Part shown: piece by piece, positions 23,035-34,658 of the stretch
Numbering within the stretch: the stretch's first letter is position 1
Layout: every line of letters begins with the position of its first letter
DNA from: Typha latifolia
Taxonomy: Eukaryota > Streptophyta > Magnoliopsida > Poales > Typhaceae
Length of the DNA stretch: 64,000 nt
Assembly (NCBI GenBank): GCA_019914945.1
Contig: CM034101.1
Location: forward strand, 10,055,188-10,119,187
Direction: 5' to 3'
The notes under the pieces: model-generated
The model's database searches: none
The model's input: only the letters and a program-made list of their open reading frames with translations
Told to the model about the DNA's origin: nothing
Position numbers and translations under genes: made by a program

Positions 23035-24230
23035 GGATCTTCGTGATCGACATTATTTTACATTCATTGGAAAGATTATTTAATTCTCTAAAATATTATT
23101 TTTATTGAGCATCTTCAAATTCGATCATTTAAATAATAAATTAATTCTTTTACTCTTTTATTCATATCTTTCTCAATAAAGCTCTAATCGATATTATTTT
23201 ACATACATTAAATATATTATTTAATTATCTAAAACTTTATGTCTAACAAGTAATTTTAAAATTGACTATAAAGATAGTCACTAGAGATAAAGTTGTAGAG
23301 CACCCATCAAACTTTCCGGCGCATACAAAATTATATTGATCAGAATTTTATGAGAAAGATATGAATAAAAAATAGAAAAAAATAATTTATATATACAAAT
23401 TGTCAAATTTGAATATACTCATTAGAGATAAAATTTTATTAAATTAATAAGTCTTTTAATACATATAAAATAATATTGATTGTAGTTCATATTAAAAATA
23501 AATGACAAAATGAGTATACGAAAGATAATTTTATTATTCAAATTGACAAATTTAAATTTTAAACTTCTGAAATAATTGAATTTGAACATACTCATAAAAT
23601 TTAAAATTATAGATGACTAAATAGATTTTTCAAGGCATATAAGATAATATGGATCAGATTTCATATGAAAAGATATAAGGAAAATAGTGAAATCTATTAA
23701 CTTATATTGCTGCCAACATGAGTGAATAGACTTACCAACGTAAGTGTATAGACACTTACTCCAAAGTAAGTGAATACACTTAAAAATTGGTAGCAACATA
23801 ATTCTAATCACGTATGTTTTAATAATATTTAAGCATACAAAATTATTGAATTTAAAAATACTCATTTGAAATAAAGTGATAGCAGACTGAGTAAGCTTTA
23901 ATGCATATAAAATCATAGAAATTGGAGTTTTATGAGAAAGATACGAATAAAAGAGTGTAAAAAATTAATTTTGTTATTGAAGTGGTCGAATTTGATGATA
24001 TACATCAGAAAAAAAAGTTTTAGAGAATTAAATAAGTTTTTCAACACATATAAAATAATATTAATTAAATTTTTTATGAGAAAGATATGAATAAAAGAGT
24101 GAAGAAAAATTAATTTTATTATTTAAATGATCATATTTGAAAGTACTCACTAGAGATAAAGTTTAAGAGAATTTGAATAAACTTTCTAACACATAATATA
24201 TTGTCGATCAGAGTTCATACTAAAAAATCC
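23035..24230. repeat. ~144-bp satellite-like tandem repeat with an inverted segment
   Basis: The landmark GAGAAAGATATGAATAAAAGAG occurs on the plus strand at 23351, 23934 and 24078 (144 bp between the last two; 583, about four units, between the first two), with degenerate units between. At 23035-23260 the same unit is present in reverse (TTTATTCATATCTTTCTC near 23158-23175). The array therefore switches orientation near 23260. The minus frame at 23617-23916 is repeat-derived. Confidence 0.75.
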
Positions 24231-24451
24231 TAGCGCTATTGTATAGGGAGATGAACGAATACTTAAGATATTACACTGCAAAATATATTTTTAAATGATA
24301 GGGAGGAGGACGGGAACGAGGAAGAGGGCGAAAACCTCAAAAAATGGTCATAACTCTTCCCTCATTACCAGTCTCTCCTAATAATGACGATTTTTTTTCC
24401 CAAATACTCTATATTTTGCCCAAGAATGAGGAACATTATTACGAACCGGCT

Positions 24452-25266
24452 TGATCCGATTCATAGCGGTTCTAGATTAGTTTGAAGATGTGACTTCTGA
24501 AAAAAACTGCGGATGATCTAGCTGTTGGATCTTGCTAAATTTGGGATATGTTGTCGCTCTTGAAGAGAACTTTTCAATGAATTTAAGATTGCAGGATTTG
24601 GATAGCTAGATCTTGAGATATCAACCGAACGGTGGCCAAGATGAACCCTAGCTTGTTAGCCCTTTAATGGCTAAATAGGTGCTAGGATAATTATTTCGAA
24701 GTGAGAGAGGGGGGGGGCGGTTACTATAGAAGAGCAAAATTAGAATTAGAGGAAGTCAACCAAGGACTTGGGCGGTGGAAGGAAGGAGGTTGGAGAGGGC
24801 GCCAATGGCTAGAGCAAGAAAGAAGGAGATAAAGGCAACAATGCCGTTTTAATTATTAGATAAACTCCAATTAGGATTTCCTCCACATATTTATAGAGAC
24901 TCACCCTTGGGACCCAAACAACTAAGTTAAAACCCTAACAAACCAACAATTTTTGTTGTGGTGCATTTGAATGCGCCCGATCGCATTCAAACACGCAAAT
25001 ACTATTCTTTGTCGTTGCGAATATGTGTATGCGTCCGAACGGTCGCGTTCAAATGGGCCCGAGGCCATTCGAATGCACAAATCATATTCTTTATTTTTGT
25101 GAATGCGTGTAGGCGTTCGCATGGCTCATCTGAATGCAGTCCATTGCGTTTGAACGCCCCCCTAACAAAAAGCTTTATTTCTTCAAGCAAAAATCCAATT
25201 AGATAAATAAGTTCATCCTAATGAACCCAATGTCGTGAGTGGAGCCATTATGATCGAGTCATATCA
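24452..25266 (-). mobile_element. 3' LTR, gypsy family C, with TTCGAA-type array
   Basis: On the minus strand it runs TGATATGACTCGATC (25266) to GAATCGGATCA (24452), about 815 bp. A TATA box lies at about 24885-24893 (CTATAAATA, minus). A decayed array of TTCGAA/TTTGAA words sits at 24960-25160, upstream of the TATA. The matching 388-bp portion recurs at 39831-40219. Confidence 0.75.
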
Positions 25267-25279
25267 TTCCACCACACTT

Positions 25280-26470
25280 CCGTTCATCTTGCCCTCAAGG
25301 TGTCAGATCTGGATAGTGGTCCATGAAGTCAAATTCGGGCATCCAAGTCGCCTCGTCCACTGTGCGTCCACGCCACTCCACCAAAATCTCTGTCACCCAC
25401 TTGTCCTGGACTCGTGTGCATCATCTAGCTAGGATTCAAACTGAAATAGGGTACTCGGTTCGGCTTCTGATTCGTTTGGATTAGCCCTTATTGGCTCAGG
25501 TGGAACAACTCCAATCGGCTTGGTAGGTGGAACTCGAGCCTTAAGGCTTGAGACATGAAAAGCCGGATGTATCCGTGCCTCCTCAGATAAGTCTGTACGA
25601 TACACCACGGGTCCAATTCTCTTGGTCACTTGATAAGGTCCATAGAATTTTGGAGCCAACTTTTGATTAGGGATGGGTCTAACCGAGCTTTGCCGATATG
25701 GTTGGAGCTTAATGTAGACCCAATCCCCAATCGAGAAGGACCTCTCTTGGTGCCGCTGGTCATAGACTTGCTTCATTCGATTCTAGGCAATCGCTAGGTG
25801 CATACTTGAGTCTTCTCAATACCTTATCACGATCTCACAAAACTGCATCCACCTCAGTTTGGTAAGCTCGAGCTGATGGCAACTATGTGTGCAAGGTCCG
25901 AGGCGGTTGACCAAAGATGGCCTCAAACGGAGTCATACCAATGGCCGAGTGGAAGGCCGTGTTGTATGACCATTCTGCCCATGGCAAATAAGACAACCAC
26001 TACTTGCGGTCGTTGCCGACAAAGCACCGCAAGTATTGCTCTAACCATCGAATCAACACCTCAGATTGGCCATCTGTTTGAGGATGATAGACTGAACTCA
26101 TACAGAAGGTAGTCCCTTGGAGGGCAAAGAATTTCTGCAAAAATTGACTCACAAATATAGGATCACGATCTGAAATAATCAACTTTGGCATACCATGCAT
26201 CATGGCTATGTCGTGCATATAAACCTCCTCAACCTTCTTCGCTGTGTAGGGATGCGCCAAGGCTGATCATCGAATGACCTTTGGCCTTAGGTAGACTGTC
26301 AATGAAGTCCATGGCGACATCCTCCCAAACCTTCATTGGAATAGGAAGCGGTTGTAGTAAGCCGACGAGTTTAGTCGATTCCATCTTTGCTCTTTGACAC
26401 ACCTTGTAAGCCTTGACGTATGCTTGTGCATCCTTCTTCATTCCTATCCATGTGCAACTCTAGCTCAGCC
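25280..26470 (-). pseudogene. Gypsy C integrase and chromodomain-like C-terminus
   Basis: Minus strand in order: end of the zinc-binding region (SCTWIGMKKDAQAY, about 26430-26460), catalytic core with VSQFLQKFF and YHPQTDGQSEV (26000-26260), AEWSYNTAFHSAIGMTPFEA (about 25890-25980), the GDWVYIKLQPYRQ segment (25429-25776) and a chromodomain-like ILVEWRGR-x-DEATW, ending at a TGA (25295-25297). One frameshift and several stops. Everything 5' of the integrase is missing: the sequence jumps at about 26470 to LTR/PBS units of family B. Confidence 0.9.
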
Positions 26471-26510
26471 AGATAGGCTCTGATACCAATGATAGTCTTT
26501 GATACCACTT
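26471..26510 (-). repeat. Two reiterated PBS-like units at the LTR B end
   Basis: On the minus strand two ~21-bp units follow the LTR end: AAGTGGTATCAAAGACTATCA, written here as AAGTGGTATCAAAG plus ACTATCA, then TTGGTATCAGAGCCTATC. Each carries a version of the primer-binding motif TGGTATCAGAGC and ends in the LTR-terminal CTATC(A). Confidence 0.8.
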
Positions 26511-27377
26511 TGATAGGTTCTTGTACCACAAGATTGACTATGGAACAATTCCATAATATCTGAATTTATTGTAGGAAGTAGTCCATGCAATCATGGGAAA
26601 ATATTTGTCAAATATTCTCCGATAGTTAGAAAATTACGAAACTAATTGGGTTAGATTTGTAGCTTCCGAATCTATAACTTTCTTATTTACACCCTTTACG
26701 GATTCGAACTGAAACTAGGACAAAAGTAGGAAATAACGTGGGTGATGGTGGTGGTGGTGGTGACAGGTGGAGTGGATGTTAGGGTTATGGATGGGTATAG
26801 AGATGAAGATGGATGGTGGATGTGATTAAGAGATATAGACGAAGGGAGCAAAGTGGTTGAGATCCCAAAGAAGCGGGATGACTCGACAGTCAAGGGAGAT
26901 TAGAAGTTAGGAGAAACCTTGCCAACGATAGAGGAGGAAGGATGGTGAAGAGGAACGAGGGAGATTAGGGTAGATAGATGATAGAGAGGCAATAAATTAA
27001 TATTCCAATAGCATAATCAAGTTGGCTACCATCCACATATTTATAGAGGCTAGGCAACAAGTCCTAAAACAATATGTAACCCTAATTCTAGAATATTCCC
27101 GTCGATCGCGTTCGAACGCACAAAAGACGTTATCTATATGTGCGAATGCGATGTAGGCGTTCGAATGCGATGTAGGCGTTCGAATGCGGGCATTCGAACT
27201 CGCCCGGCCGCGTTCGGACACACAATATGCGTTCTCTGTATTTGCGAACTTGATGCAGGCATTCGCAAGGGCGTTCGAACGTGACCCCTCCTGCGTTCGA
27301 ACGCGACTTATATAAATTTTATTTTAATAAAAATAAATAACTAATGCAGTAAGAAAATATCCTAACTAAATATATCA
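26511..27377 (-). mobile_element. 3' LTR of gypsy B (867 bp) with TTCGAA array
   Basis: Begins TGATATATTTAG at 27377 and ends GAACCTATCA at 26511 on the minus strand. U3 carries the motif array (27105-27310) with exact GCGTTCGAACGC at 27108 and 27293; the TATA box (CTATAAATA, minus) is at 27038-27046. A purine-rich PPT-like tract (GGGGGAAGCGTGGTGGGT) lies immediately outside at 27378-27395. Confidence 0.88.
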
Positions 27378-27404
27378 ACCCACCACGCTTCCCCCACCTT
27401 GCTC

Positions 27405-28895
27405 TCAAGGTGAAAAGTCGGGGAAACGCTCAAAGATATCAATCTCCAACTTCCATGTCGCCTCATCGGATGGCTTACTAAGCCACTCAACTAGAATCTC
27501 CATCTCCAATTGGGTACCATGTCGTTGTCGGTGCCTAGCAAGTAAATAAACTGGCTCTACGATCTCTGTCTCCTCTAATGGCTCCGATAGAACTGATCCA
27601 ACGATCTCATGATCTCCAATGCGCTCCCTTAGCAAGGAAACATGGAACACAAGATGCACTTTTGACCCCTTCGGCAGCTCCAAATGATATGCAACCGAAC
27701 CTATATGCTCTAACACCCGAAATGGACCAAAGTAGTGATGAGCTAACTTTTGGTTACGCATCAGACGCAAGGTCACCTACCGATATGATTGCACCCTCAC
27801 AAACACCCAACTTCCGATGTCAAACTCCTGCTCCCTATGGCTGCGATCATAAACTTGCTTCATGCAGTTTTGAGCATGTTTAAGATGAGCACACAACCAC
27901 CTCAATGTGGCGTCTCTATCCATCAACGCTAAGTCCACCTCCGTTCGATTTGCTGATGCCACTAGATCATAAGCGCGTAACGTTGGAGCCGTGTGTCCAT
28001 ACACCACTTCAAATGGAGTCATGCCAATACTACTATGGTAGGCAATGTTATAAGACCACTCCGCCCACGGTAAGAACTCCAACCATCGTCTCGACATCTC
28101 TCTAACAAAGCACCTCAAATACTGCTCAATGCCTTGATTGATCACCTCGGTTTGGCCGTCCGTCTGTGGATAGTACGCCGAACTGAAGTTCAATTGAGTC
28201 CCCTGCAATCTGAAAAACTCCGTCTAAAAGTCACTCATAAATACATGATCACAATTCAAGACAATCGTGCGTGGCATGCCATGTAACCGAGCAACATCTC
28301 TAATAAAAATTTCAGCCACCGACTTGGCTGAAAACGAATGTGACTATGCCGAAAAGTGTGCATACTTATTCAATCTGTCAATCACCACAAAGATATCTGA
28401 ATAACTACGTACTAGCAGAAGACCCTCTATGATGTCCATAGAAATGTCTTCCCAAACACGGTCCAGTATAGGTAAAGGCTGAAGTAATCTGACTGGTCTC
28501 AATGTGGTTGCCTTACCCCTTTGACAGACTTCGCAAGCATGGACAAAACTCCTGACATTTCGTCTTAATCCCGGCCATGTGCAACTCTGAGATATCCTCC
28601 TATGAGTCCTCAAGACACCCTCAGGACCAGCCTCTGGAGTTTGGTGGAAGTGCTCCAATAATTTCTGCCGCAATCCTTCATTTGCAGGCACTCGAATGCA
28701 TCTGCGGTCCAGCAGCAAACTGCCTTGATTCTCCAACTTTGAATGGCACTCTGGATCATCTATCACCTCCAAAAACAATCTCAAAATATCTAGGTCAGAT
28801 GTACATGCATACCTCAGCTCATCAAGGAAGGGAAAGGTAGGAGAAGAATAGGCTGCAAGCTCGGCGGTATTAGGTTGGCGTGATAGTTCATCCAC
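27405..28895 (-). pseudogene. Gypsy B RNase H tail, integrase and chromodomain
   Basis: From 28895 down: ELSRQPN tail of RNase H, zinc-binding HH-CC domain (HFHQTPEAGPEGVLRTHRR ... CTWPGLRRNVRSFVHACEVCQ), catalytic core with IDRLNKYAHFSA, the second Asp region (28240-28270, here VLNCDHVFMSDF, normally SDRD), YYPQTDGQTEVINQ with the Glu, and AEWSYNIAYHSSIGMTPFE. The end is GSWVFVRVQSYR, a TAG, then a chromodomain-like EILVEW-x-SDEATW and FPDFSP stop. One reading frame carries nearly all of it. Confidence 0.92.
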
Positions 28896-30420
28896 CGCTC
28901 TATTTTCCGTTCCATTCTTATATTATATTTCATAATCATACCCCAATAATTTTGTGACCCATCTCTGCTGTGCCAGAGTGTGTATCCGCTATCCTATAAA
29001 GTATGGAAGACTCCTTTGATCGGTTCGTATAATGAATCATCTACTGATCAAATAAGGCTTCCACTTTGTCACCGCATGCAGAATTGCCAACATCTCTCTC
29101 TCATAAGTCGATAATTGCTGAGACTTTTGTGATAAAGCTTTGCTAAGATAGGCAATGGGACATCCTCCTTGCTAATAGTATGGATCCTATGCCAACACCT
29201 AACACATCACATTCCACAATGAACTCTTTAGTGAAGTTCGATAGCACTAGAACAGGCGTCGTTGTCATTGCTGTTTTCAATTTTTCAAAAGTTGTAGTGG
29301 CATCATCCGTCCATCTAAAAGAGTCCTTCTTCAACGAAGAAGTGAGATGAGCAGCGATCTTGCCATATCCGGTGATGAAACGATGATAATATCTGGTCAG
29401 CCCCGACAATCCTCTCAATCCGGTGGTAGTAGTAGGAATAGGCCAAGCGATTATACATGCAACCTTTTGAGGATCCGCTGCTACACCATCCGCTGAAATG
29501 ATGTGGCCTAAATACTCCACTTGTGATACTCCCCATAGGCACTTAGACTTCTTGATCTTCAATTGATTTTGCTTCAACAAATTCAGCATATCCTCCAAAT
29601 GCCGCCAATGCTCCAATTCAGTCCTACTATACACTAAAATATCGTCAAAAAATACCAAGACATACCTTCGCAAGAGAGGCTGAAATATATCATTCATGAG
29701 GCCTTGAAAGGTAGATGGAGCATTGGTGAGACCAAAAGGCATCACCTGGAACTCGTAGTGCCTGTTCGGAGCTCGACATGCCGTTTTGTGCATATCTGCC
29801 GAGTGAACTCTAATTTGATGATAGCCGGCCCTTAAGTCAAGCTTGCTGAATATAGTCGCCCTTGCAAGCTCGTCCAGTAACTTCTCTATAACTAGAATAG
29901 GATACCGGTCCTTGACGGTAATAATATTTAGTGCCCGATAGTCGACACAAAAATGCCATGTCTCGTATTTTTTTGCATCAATAGCATGGGGGATGAGTAT
30001 GAGCTATGACTTGGTTGTATGAGGCCTTGCTCTAATATTTTGGCTACCATCTTTGAGATAACTTATTTTTGCACATGTGGATACCGATATGGCCTCACAT
30101 TTACTAGTGCAGCCTCAAGTACAATCTCTATGCTATGGTCCGCTGCTCTCCTCGGTGGCAACTCCTCTAGCTCCTTAAATAGTCCAGAAAAGTTATCTAA
30201 TAAATTAGACAATTCAATGGTAGTACCTAAACTCATTTGAGGCTCATCTCTTGCTGGTCCTAACTAAATAAGATAGGCCAAATCATACGCACAAGACAGC
30301 CCCACCATAGGTTGCATCGTAGGAATCGGCGAAGACCGAACACCATCAAGCTGCACATCTTTGTTTTCTTGTTTAAATTTCATCCACATGCTCCAGAAAT
30401 CGAATGTGACGAGTCTCAAA
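28896..30420 (-). pseudogene. Gypsy B reverse transcriptase and RNase H
   Basis: The best-preserved part (29143-29793) carries [20 protein letters not shown], the catalytic [19 protein letters not shown] and FRWTDDATTTFEKLK. The N-terminal palm (LNIITVKDRYP-type, about 29850-30060) and the RNase H centre (28900-29140) are present but broken by stops and shifts. RT and RNase H together make element cDNA. Confidence 0.9.
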
Positions 30421-30422
30421 CT

Positions 30423-30860
30423 CTAAAGCCACTGAGCACCAAGGACAATGTCCGCTCCTCGCAGCGCCAGCAGATACAAGTCCACAATAATATCGTGTTC
30501 TTGTACCCATATACCGACCCGATGACACAAGCTCTTTGCCTTAAGCTTCGTGCCGTCTCCAATAGCAACGTCAAATCCCATGGTCAGTTCGACATCCAAA
30601 CCCAATCTTCTCACTAACCTCTCATCTAGAAAGTTGTGTGTACTCCCCGAATCGATGAGGATGTGCACACAATGCTTTCTAACGAGTCCATCTACTCGTA
30701 ACATCCTCAGCGCGGAAGTACCCGAATATGCATACATCGATATCTTAGCTTGGATATCTTCCTCCATGCCCTCCTTAGCGACCTCCTCATGGACCTCCTC
30801 TGGACACTCTCCATCATCAACAACCTTATTGTCCTCCTCAAGACTGTCGATAAGCATCAC
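30423..30860 (-). pseudogene. Gypsy B aspartic protease
   Basis: Open for about 145 codons. It contains the active site ILIDSGSTHNF, then GFDVAIGDG and the flap-region GADIVLGAQWL, as in retropepsin-like proteases of Ty3/gypsy elements. It is preceded by an acidic spacer. The active-site Asp is intact even though the element as a whole is dead. Confidence 0.92.
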
Positions 30861-31312
30861 ACTCCCAATCGGTTTAGAACACTAATGACCGGGGGTGAAA
30901 CACTCATCACATCGAAAACAAAGGCCCTTCGCTCTTCGCTCCTCCACCTGGGCAGGTGTGAGAGTTCGAACGGGGGGTCTTGTGCCTCCTCTAACATTAG
31001 AAGAAGGTCTCATAGGTGGTCGTGGTCTAGTGCTCGCAGCCGTTGATTTTGAAACTACAGAATTTCCAACCGACGTTCTATATGCAAACCGCCCATCTTG
31101 GTTGCCCTAATTGGTTTTTGCTGCCATCTTTAGAGCCCTATGTTTTTGTTTCATCCTCATGGCCTTCTCAAAGGCCTCCTCAAGAGTAGTAGGATATAGT
31201 GCATGAACATCCGCTTGTATCTCATCTCGCAACCTTGAAATAAATGTACTCATTAATGTCTACTCGAGCCACGGTGGCTCACAATGACTACTAACTCTTA
31301 TAAACTCATCTA
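30861..31312 (-). pseudogene. Gypsy B gag C-terminus with CCHC motif, truncated
   Basis: The minus strand reads DEFIRVSSHCEPPW (near 31270-31310), a gag signature, then the helical LEEAFEKAMRMKQKHRALK, an Arg-rich spacer and GLCFRCDECFTPGH before the protease. The start of gag is lost at the 31312 junction with LTR A. Confidence 0.88.
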
Positions 31313-32154
31313 GGTTCGCAAATACCGATAGGCGCGTTCGATCGCGCGTTCGAATGCCTGCATCGCGTTCACAAATCCAGAAGAGCGAACTCAGTGCGTT
31401 TGAACGCGGTCGGGCGAGTTCGAACGTGGTCGACGAAAATTGTGTTTTTAGGGTTAATTTAAGTTGTTGGTTAGCCTATAAAAGAATGTGGTAGGCAACC
31501 AAATTGATTATTGATTATTGAGATTGAGTTTTGCCTTGCCTCCTTCGTCTTCTTCGCTCCCGTTTTCTCAATCCCCGGCGACGCCGCTTCTAACCTCCCT
31601 CGTCCGGCTAATCACCCTAGTCTCTTAGGAGTTGCCCTCTTCTCCCCCTTCGTCCAATCTATCCAACACTTGCCCTAATCCTTTGATCAACCACAACCCT
31701 TCCACCATCACTTTTCACCGGTGCCACCACATTAACGCCGGTCCACCATCCACCATTACCTAGGATCTCGTGCCTCCATCCACGGATCCAAAACAGAGCA
31801 TCCTGACATTCGTCCACTAAACGAACGATATCTCGAGATCCCCAACTCTGATTCGCCTGAAACTTGATTTGTTGGAAAGCTCTTTTCCGGGCCTACAATA
31901 TATTAAAATTTCACGTAGATCCGACGGCGGAATATTTCGGGATCTTATTTCAAAATTCCGTGCCAGATCTAGTCCAGATCAAGAATTGGAAGAGATCGAC
32001 CCTTCACCAAAACGGCGAGATCGTATCAAGCTGGTATCAGAGCTCCATAGCCAGAGGCGTGATCGTATCAAGATGGTATCAGAGCTCCATAGCCAGAGGC
32101 GTGATCGTATCAAGCTGGTATCAGAGCTCCATAGCCAGAGGCGAGATCGTATCA
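31313..32154 (+). repeat. 5' LTR of A (left-truncated) with three 42-bp PBS units
   Basis: It matches the 3' LTR from about 34893 onward. The motif array (31330-31435) precedes the TATA box TATAAAA (31477-31483). The end consists of GATCGTATCA at 32028 followed by three perfect-length 42-bp units ending at 32070, 32112 and 32154, each holding TGGTATCAGAGCTCCATAGC. Confidence 0.92.
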
Positions 32155-32157
32155 AGC

Positions 32158-32169
32158 TGGTATCAGAGC
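32158..32169 (+). other. Primer-binding site of the family A element
   Basis: TGGTATCAGAGC, complementary to the 3' end of initiator tRNA-Met, three bases after the terminal ATCA of the LTR. Three more copies of the same motif lie upstream within the reiterated LTR end. Confidence 0.9.
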
Positions 32170-32195
32170 CACCGTTCCTCAGACAAGCGCTTCCA

Positions 32196-34445
32196 ATGAC
32201 GATAACCAGATCCATGGCTGCACGACGAGATGATGAAGAAGAGATTCTCCCAATAGAGGAGAGAGAAACGATTACAGGGACTTCCACCCGTGGAACTGCC
32301 TGATCTAATCAGAATACGGAAGAACCTAGCGTTCAAGCCGTGTTGAGGTCTCTTTTAGAGCAAATGGCCATCAACAACTAGATGATGATGGAGATGATGC
32401 GGGAACTACGGGTGACAAGGGAAGCAATGACGAACGGGAAAGCACCATCGACCCCACGACGCGAGTCCACCCCCATGAACCCACCGCCACCGGTTTAGCC
32501 TTTGCAACCACAAGAGCCGCTGCTACCACCACCCTATGGGCAGAGGCAAGCAAGGATGGTTACACCAGGTCTAGTTGCAGGTGAACCCATCCGACGGGTG
32601 AACCACTATGGAGACCGCCTTGGAGATCAAGATCCGTGGGCAGGTGAATATGATCCGGAACCACGGCAGGTTAATCAAAATCGAAGGAGGGATCATCAAC
32701 CCTTCATGGTGCATCCTCCCCCGGTTAGACAAGGACATGATCCGGAACGAGACAATGGCATCCGTGGACAAGTCGTGCGTCTTGAATTCCCCAAGTTCAA
32801 AGGTGGCGACCCGATCGATTGGTTGTATAGGGCGGAGCAATTCTTTGCATACCAAGGAACGACGGAAGAGTACAAGGTGACGCTTGCGAGCTTCCACCTT
32901 GAGGATTTGACGCTTCATTGGTTTCGAGCAACCAATGCTACTGAGGCTATCGAAACTTGGGCTGAATTTTGCGTCGATATCACACGGCGATTTGGAGCAT
33001 CGAGATATGAAGACTTTGATGCTCTCCTCTCAAAGACGGTGCAAAAGACTACGGTTGGGTCATACCAAGAAGAATTTGAGAGGATTAGTAGCCGATGTCA
33101 TCCACCATGGACGGATCAGCAACTTCGCAGCACCTTCATCTCCGGGCTGCGGGGTGACATACAAGCCGATGTGAGGGCTTTAAGGCCTAGAACCTTAAAG
33201 GAGGCCTTCGAAGATGCGGTGCTTATGGAAGACAAACATAGGGCCGTGAAGATACACCTGAAGCAGAGTTGGATAAGCCAAGGAAGCCGCAATCAAGCTC
33301 AACCAAACATAGCGGCGGGAAATACTATCAGAGTACCAAGGGTTGCTGCTACAGTGGTAACTCCTCGAGCACCCTTGAAGCCATCCCAAGATGTGAAGTA
33401 TGCACCTAGAGGTCCGGGATGAGCACTCACACCAGTCCAAGTAGAAGAAAGAAGAGCCAAGGGCCTATGCTTCCGTTGTGATGAGAAGTTTGTACCCGGG
33501 CATCGCTGCGCTAAACCGATGGGATCGGTGATGCTAATCGATGGATTGGAGGAAGCGGAGGACGAGTTTGCAGCTGAAGGTGCAGATGTGGCTGGACATC
33601 AAGGAGAAGAAGCTGAGGAGCAACCCGTGGCGGACAGGATAGCCGAAATCTCCCTCCACACCTATTCGGGAACAGCTGCGCCAAAGACCTTGCGGGTGAA
33701 CGGGGTAGTCAAGAAAACCACAGTGAGAATCTTGATTGACACCGGGTCCATCCACAACTTCATTGACAAGAGGCTCCTTAGGAAGATTGGGCTCGAGTCG
33801 GAACCCACGGAAGGTTTCGATGTGACTATCGGAGATGGCACCACATTGCGAGCAGATTTTATTTGTGGAGGTGTGGAATTGAAGGTACAAGGCCAAACTT
33901 TCACATTGGATCTTTATCCATTGGCCATGCAAAGTGCCGACATTGTTTTGGGGACTCAATGGCTTCAAAGCTTGGGGCCCGTAATATTTGATTTTTCAAA
34001 CCTCACATTTACATTTCGAAGGAACGGACGAAGGGTGTTGCTGGATGGAAATCAACCGCAGCAAGGGCCAACATTGCAACCACTTGTGGGCTTTCCTTGT
34101 GTAGGGGACCAAGCTCTACTATTGCAAATGGCTGTCGCTAAACCTAACTCGAGTCATTGGGAGGACCAAATCCGGATCCACCAACTGCATCTAACTCGAC
34201 CTCCCGAGCGCAATCGGATGCACCAGATTTCTATTGCTGAACTGACATTGAGTCAAGTGGTTCGACCACCCGACACCAAGTGGACTCAATGTAGATGGAC
34301 CCGAATTCCACCTTGGGTTAGTTGGAGTACAAGTATCCAAGCTCGACTGAGGATGAACCCTTTTGAGGCGGTTATGGTCGCACTACCCCTATCTTGCGTG
34401 CCTACGAAAGACTCACGGCGACGGATAGGACCGAGCTTGACTTGA
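32196..34445 (+). pseudogene. Gypsy A gag-protease, one frame with four stops
   Basis: From the ATG at 32196 a single frame continues to 34445 with stops only at 32301, 32379, 32496 and 33420. Order: N-terminal acidic region, proline-rich spacer, gag core (VRLEFPKFKGGDPIDWLYRA, ASFHLEDLTLHWF, YQEEFERISSRCHPPW), CCHC-type CFRCDEKFVPGHRC (about 33467-33508), acidic spacer, protease with ILIDTGSIHNF and GFDVTIGDG, and ADIVLGTQWLQSLG. After about 34150 it switches to an out-of-order integrase piece (RLRMNPFEAV). A recent copy by its low stop count. Confidence 0.9.
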
Positions 34446-34631
34446 AACTTGCTGATCGAGAATCGAGCGGCTGATGCCCTTTCGCGCCAACCTGACATGA
34501 GTGAGCTTGCCTCTTTCTCAGCACCAACATTTCCTATATCTTCAGATATGTGGGGAACCAATGCAGAAGATCATACCATGGAGGAACTTAAGTCAGAGTT
34601 CAAAGATCGCTTCACAAACTTCAAACCTTGA
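34285..34631 (+). pseudogene. Integrase scrap and RNase H-chromodomain fusion of A
   Basis: An integrase fragment (LRMNPFEAV ... RTELDLKLAD) is followed by the RNase H tail NRAADALSRQPDMSELASF, which runs without a break into WGTNAEDHTMEELKSEFKD, the end of the chromodomain, and stops at 34631. RT, most of RNase H and most of integrase are absent. The same RNase H-chromodomain junction exists in the minus-strand A copy at 46220-46440. Confidence 0.85.
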
Positions 34632-34658
34632 GGACAAGGTTGCGGAAGCGTGGTGGAT

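Larger units (their letters stand above)
27378..31312 (-). mobile_element. Gypsy B internal region, nearly complete, 5' end lost
   Basis: Minus-strand order is gag C-terminus, CCHC, protease, RT, RNase H, integrase, chromodomain: a Ty3/gypsy chromovirus layout. Most of pol lies in one frame with scattered stops. The 5' end stops inside gag at 31312, where a truncated family A LTR begins. The missing B 5' LTR probably survives in part at 35693-36110, beyond the A insertion. Confidence 0.92.

Noticed and set aside
24960..25160. TTCGAA words resembling the tRNA B-box (GGTTCGANNCC) or heat-shock elements
   Set aside because: No A-box, cloverleaf or terminator, so not tRNA genes. HSEs need GAA/TTC blocks spaced by two bases; here the spacing is zero or four.
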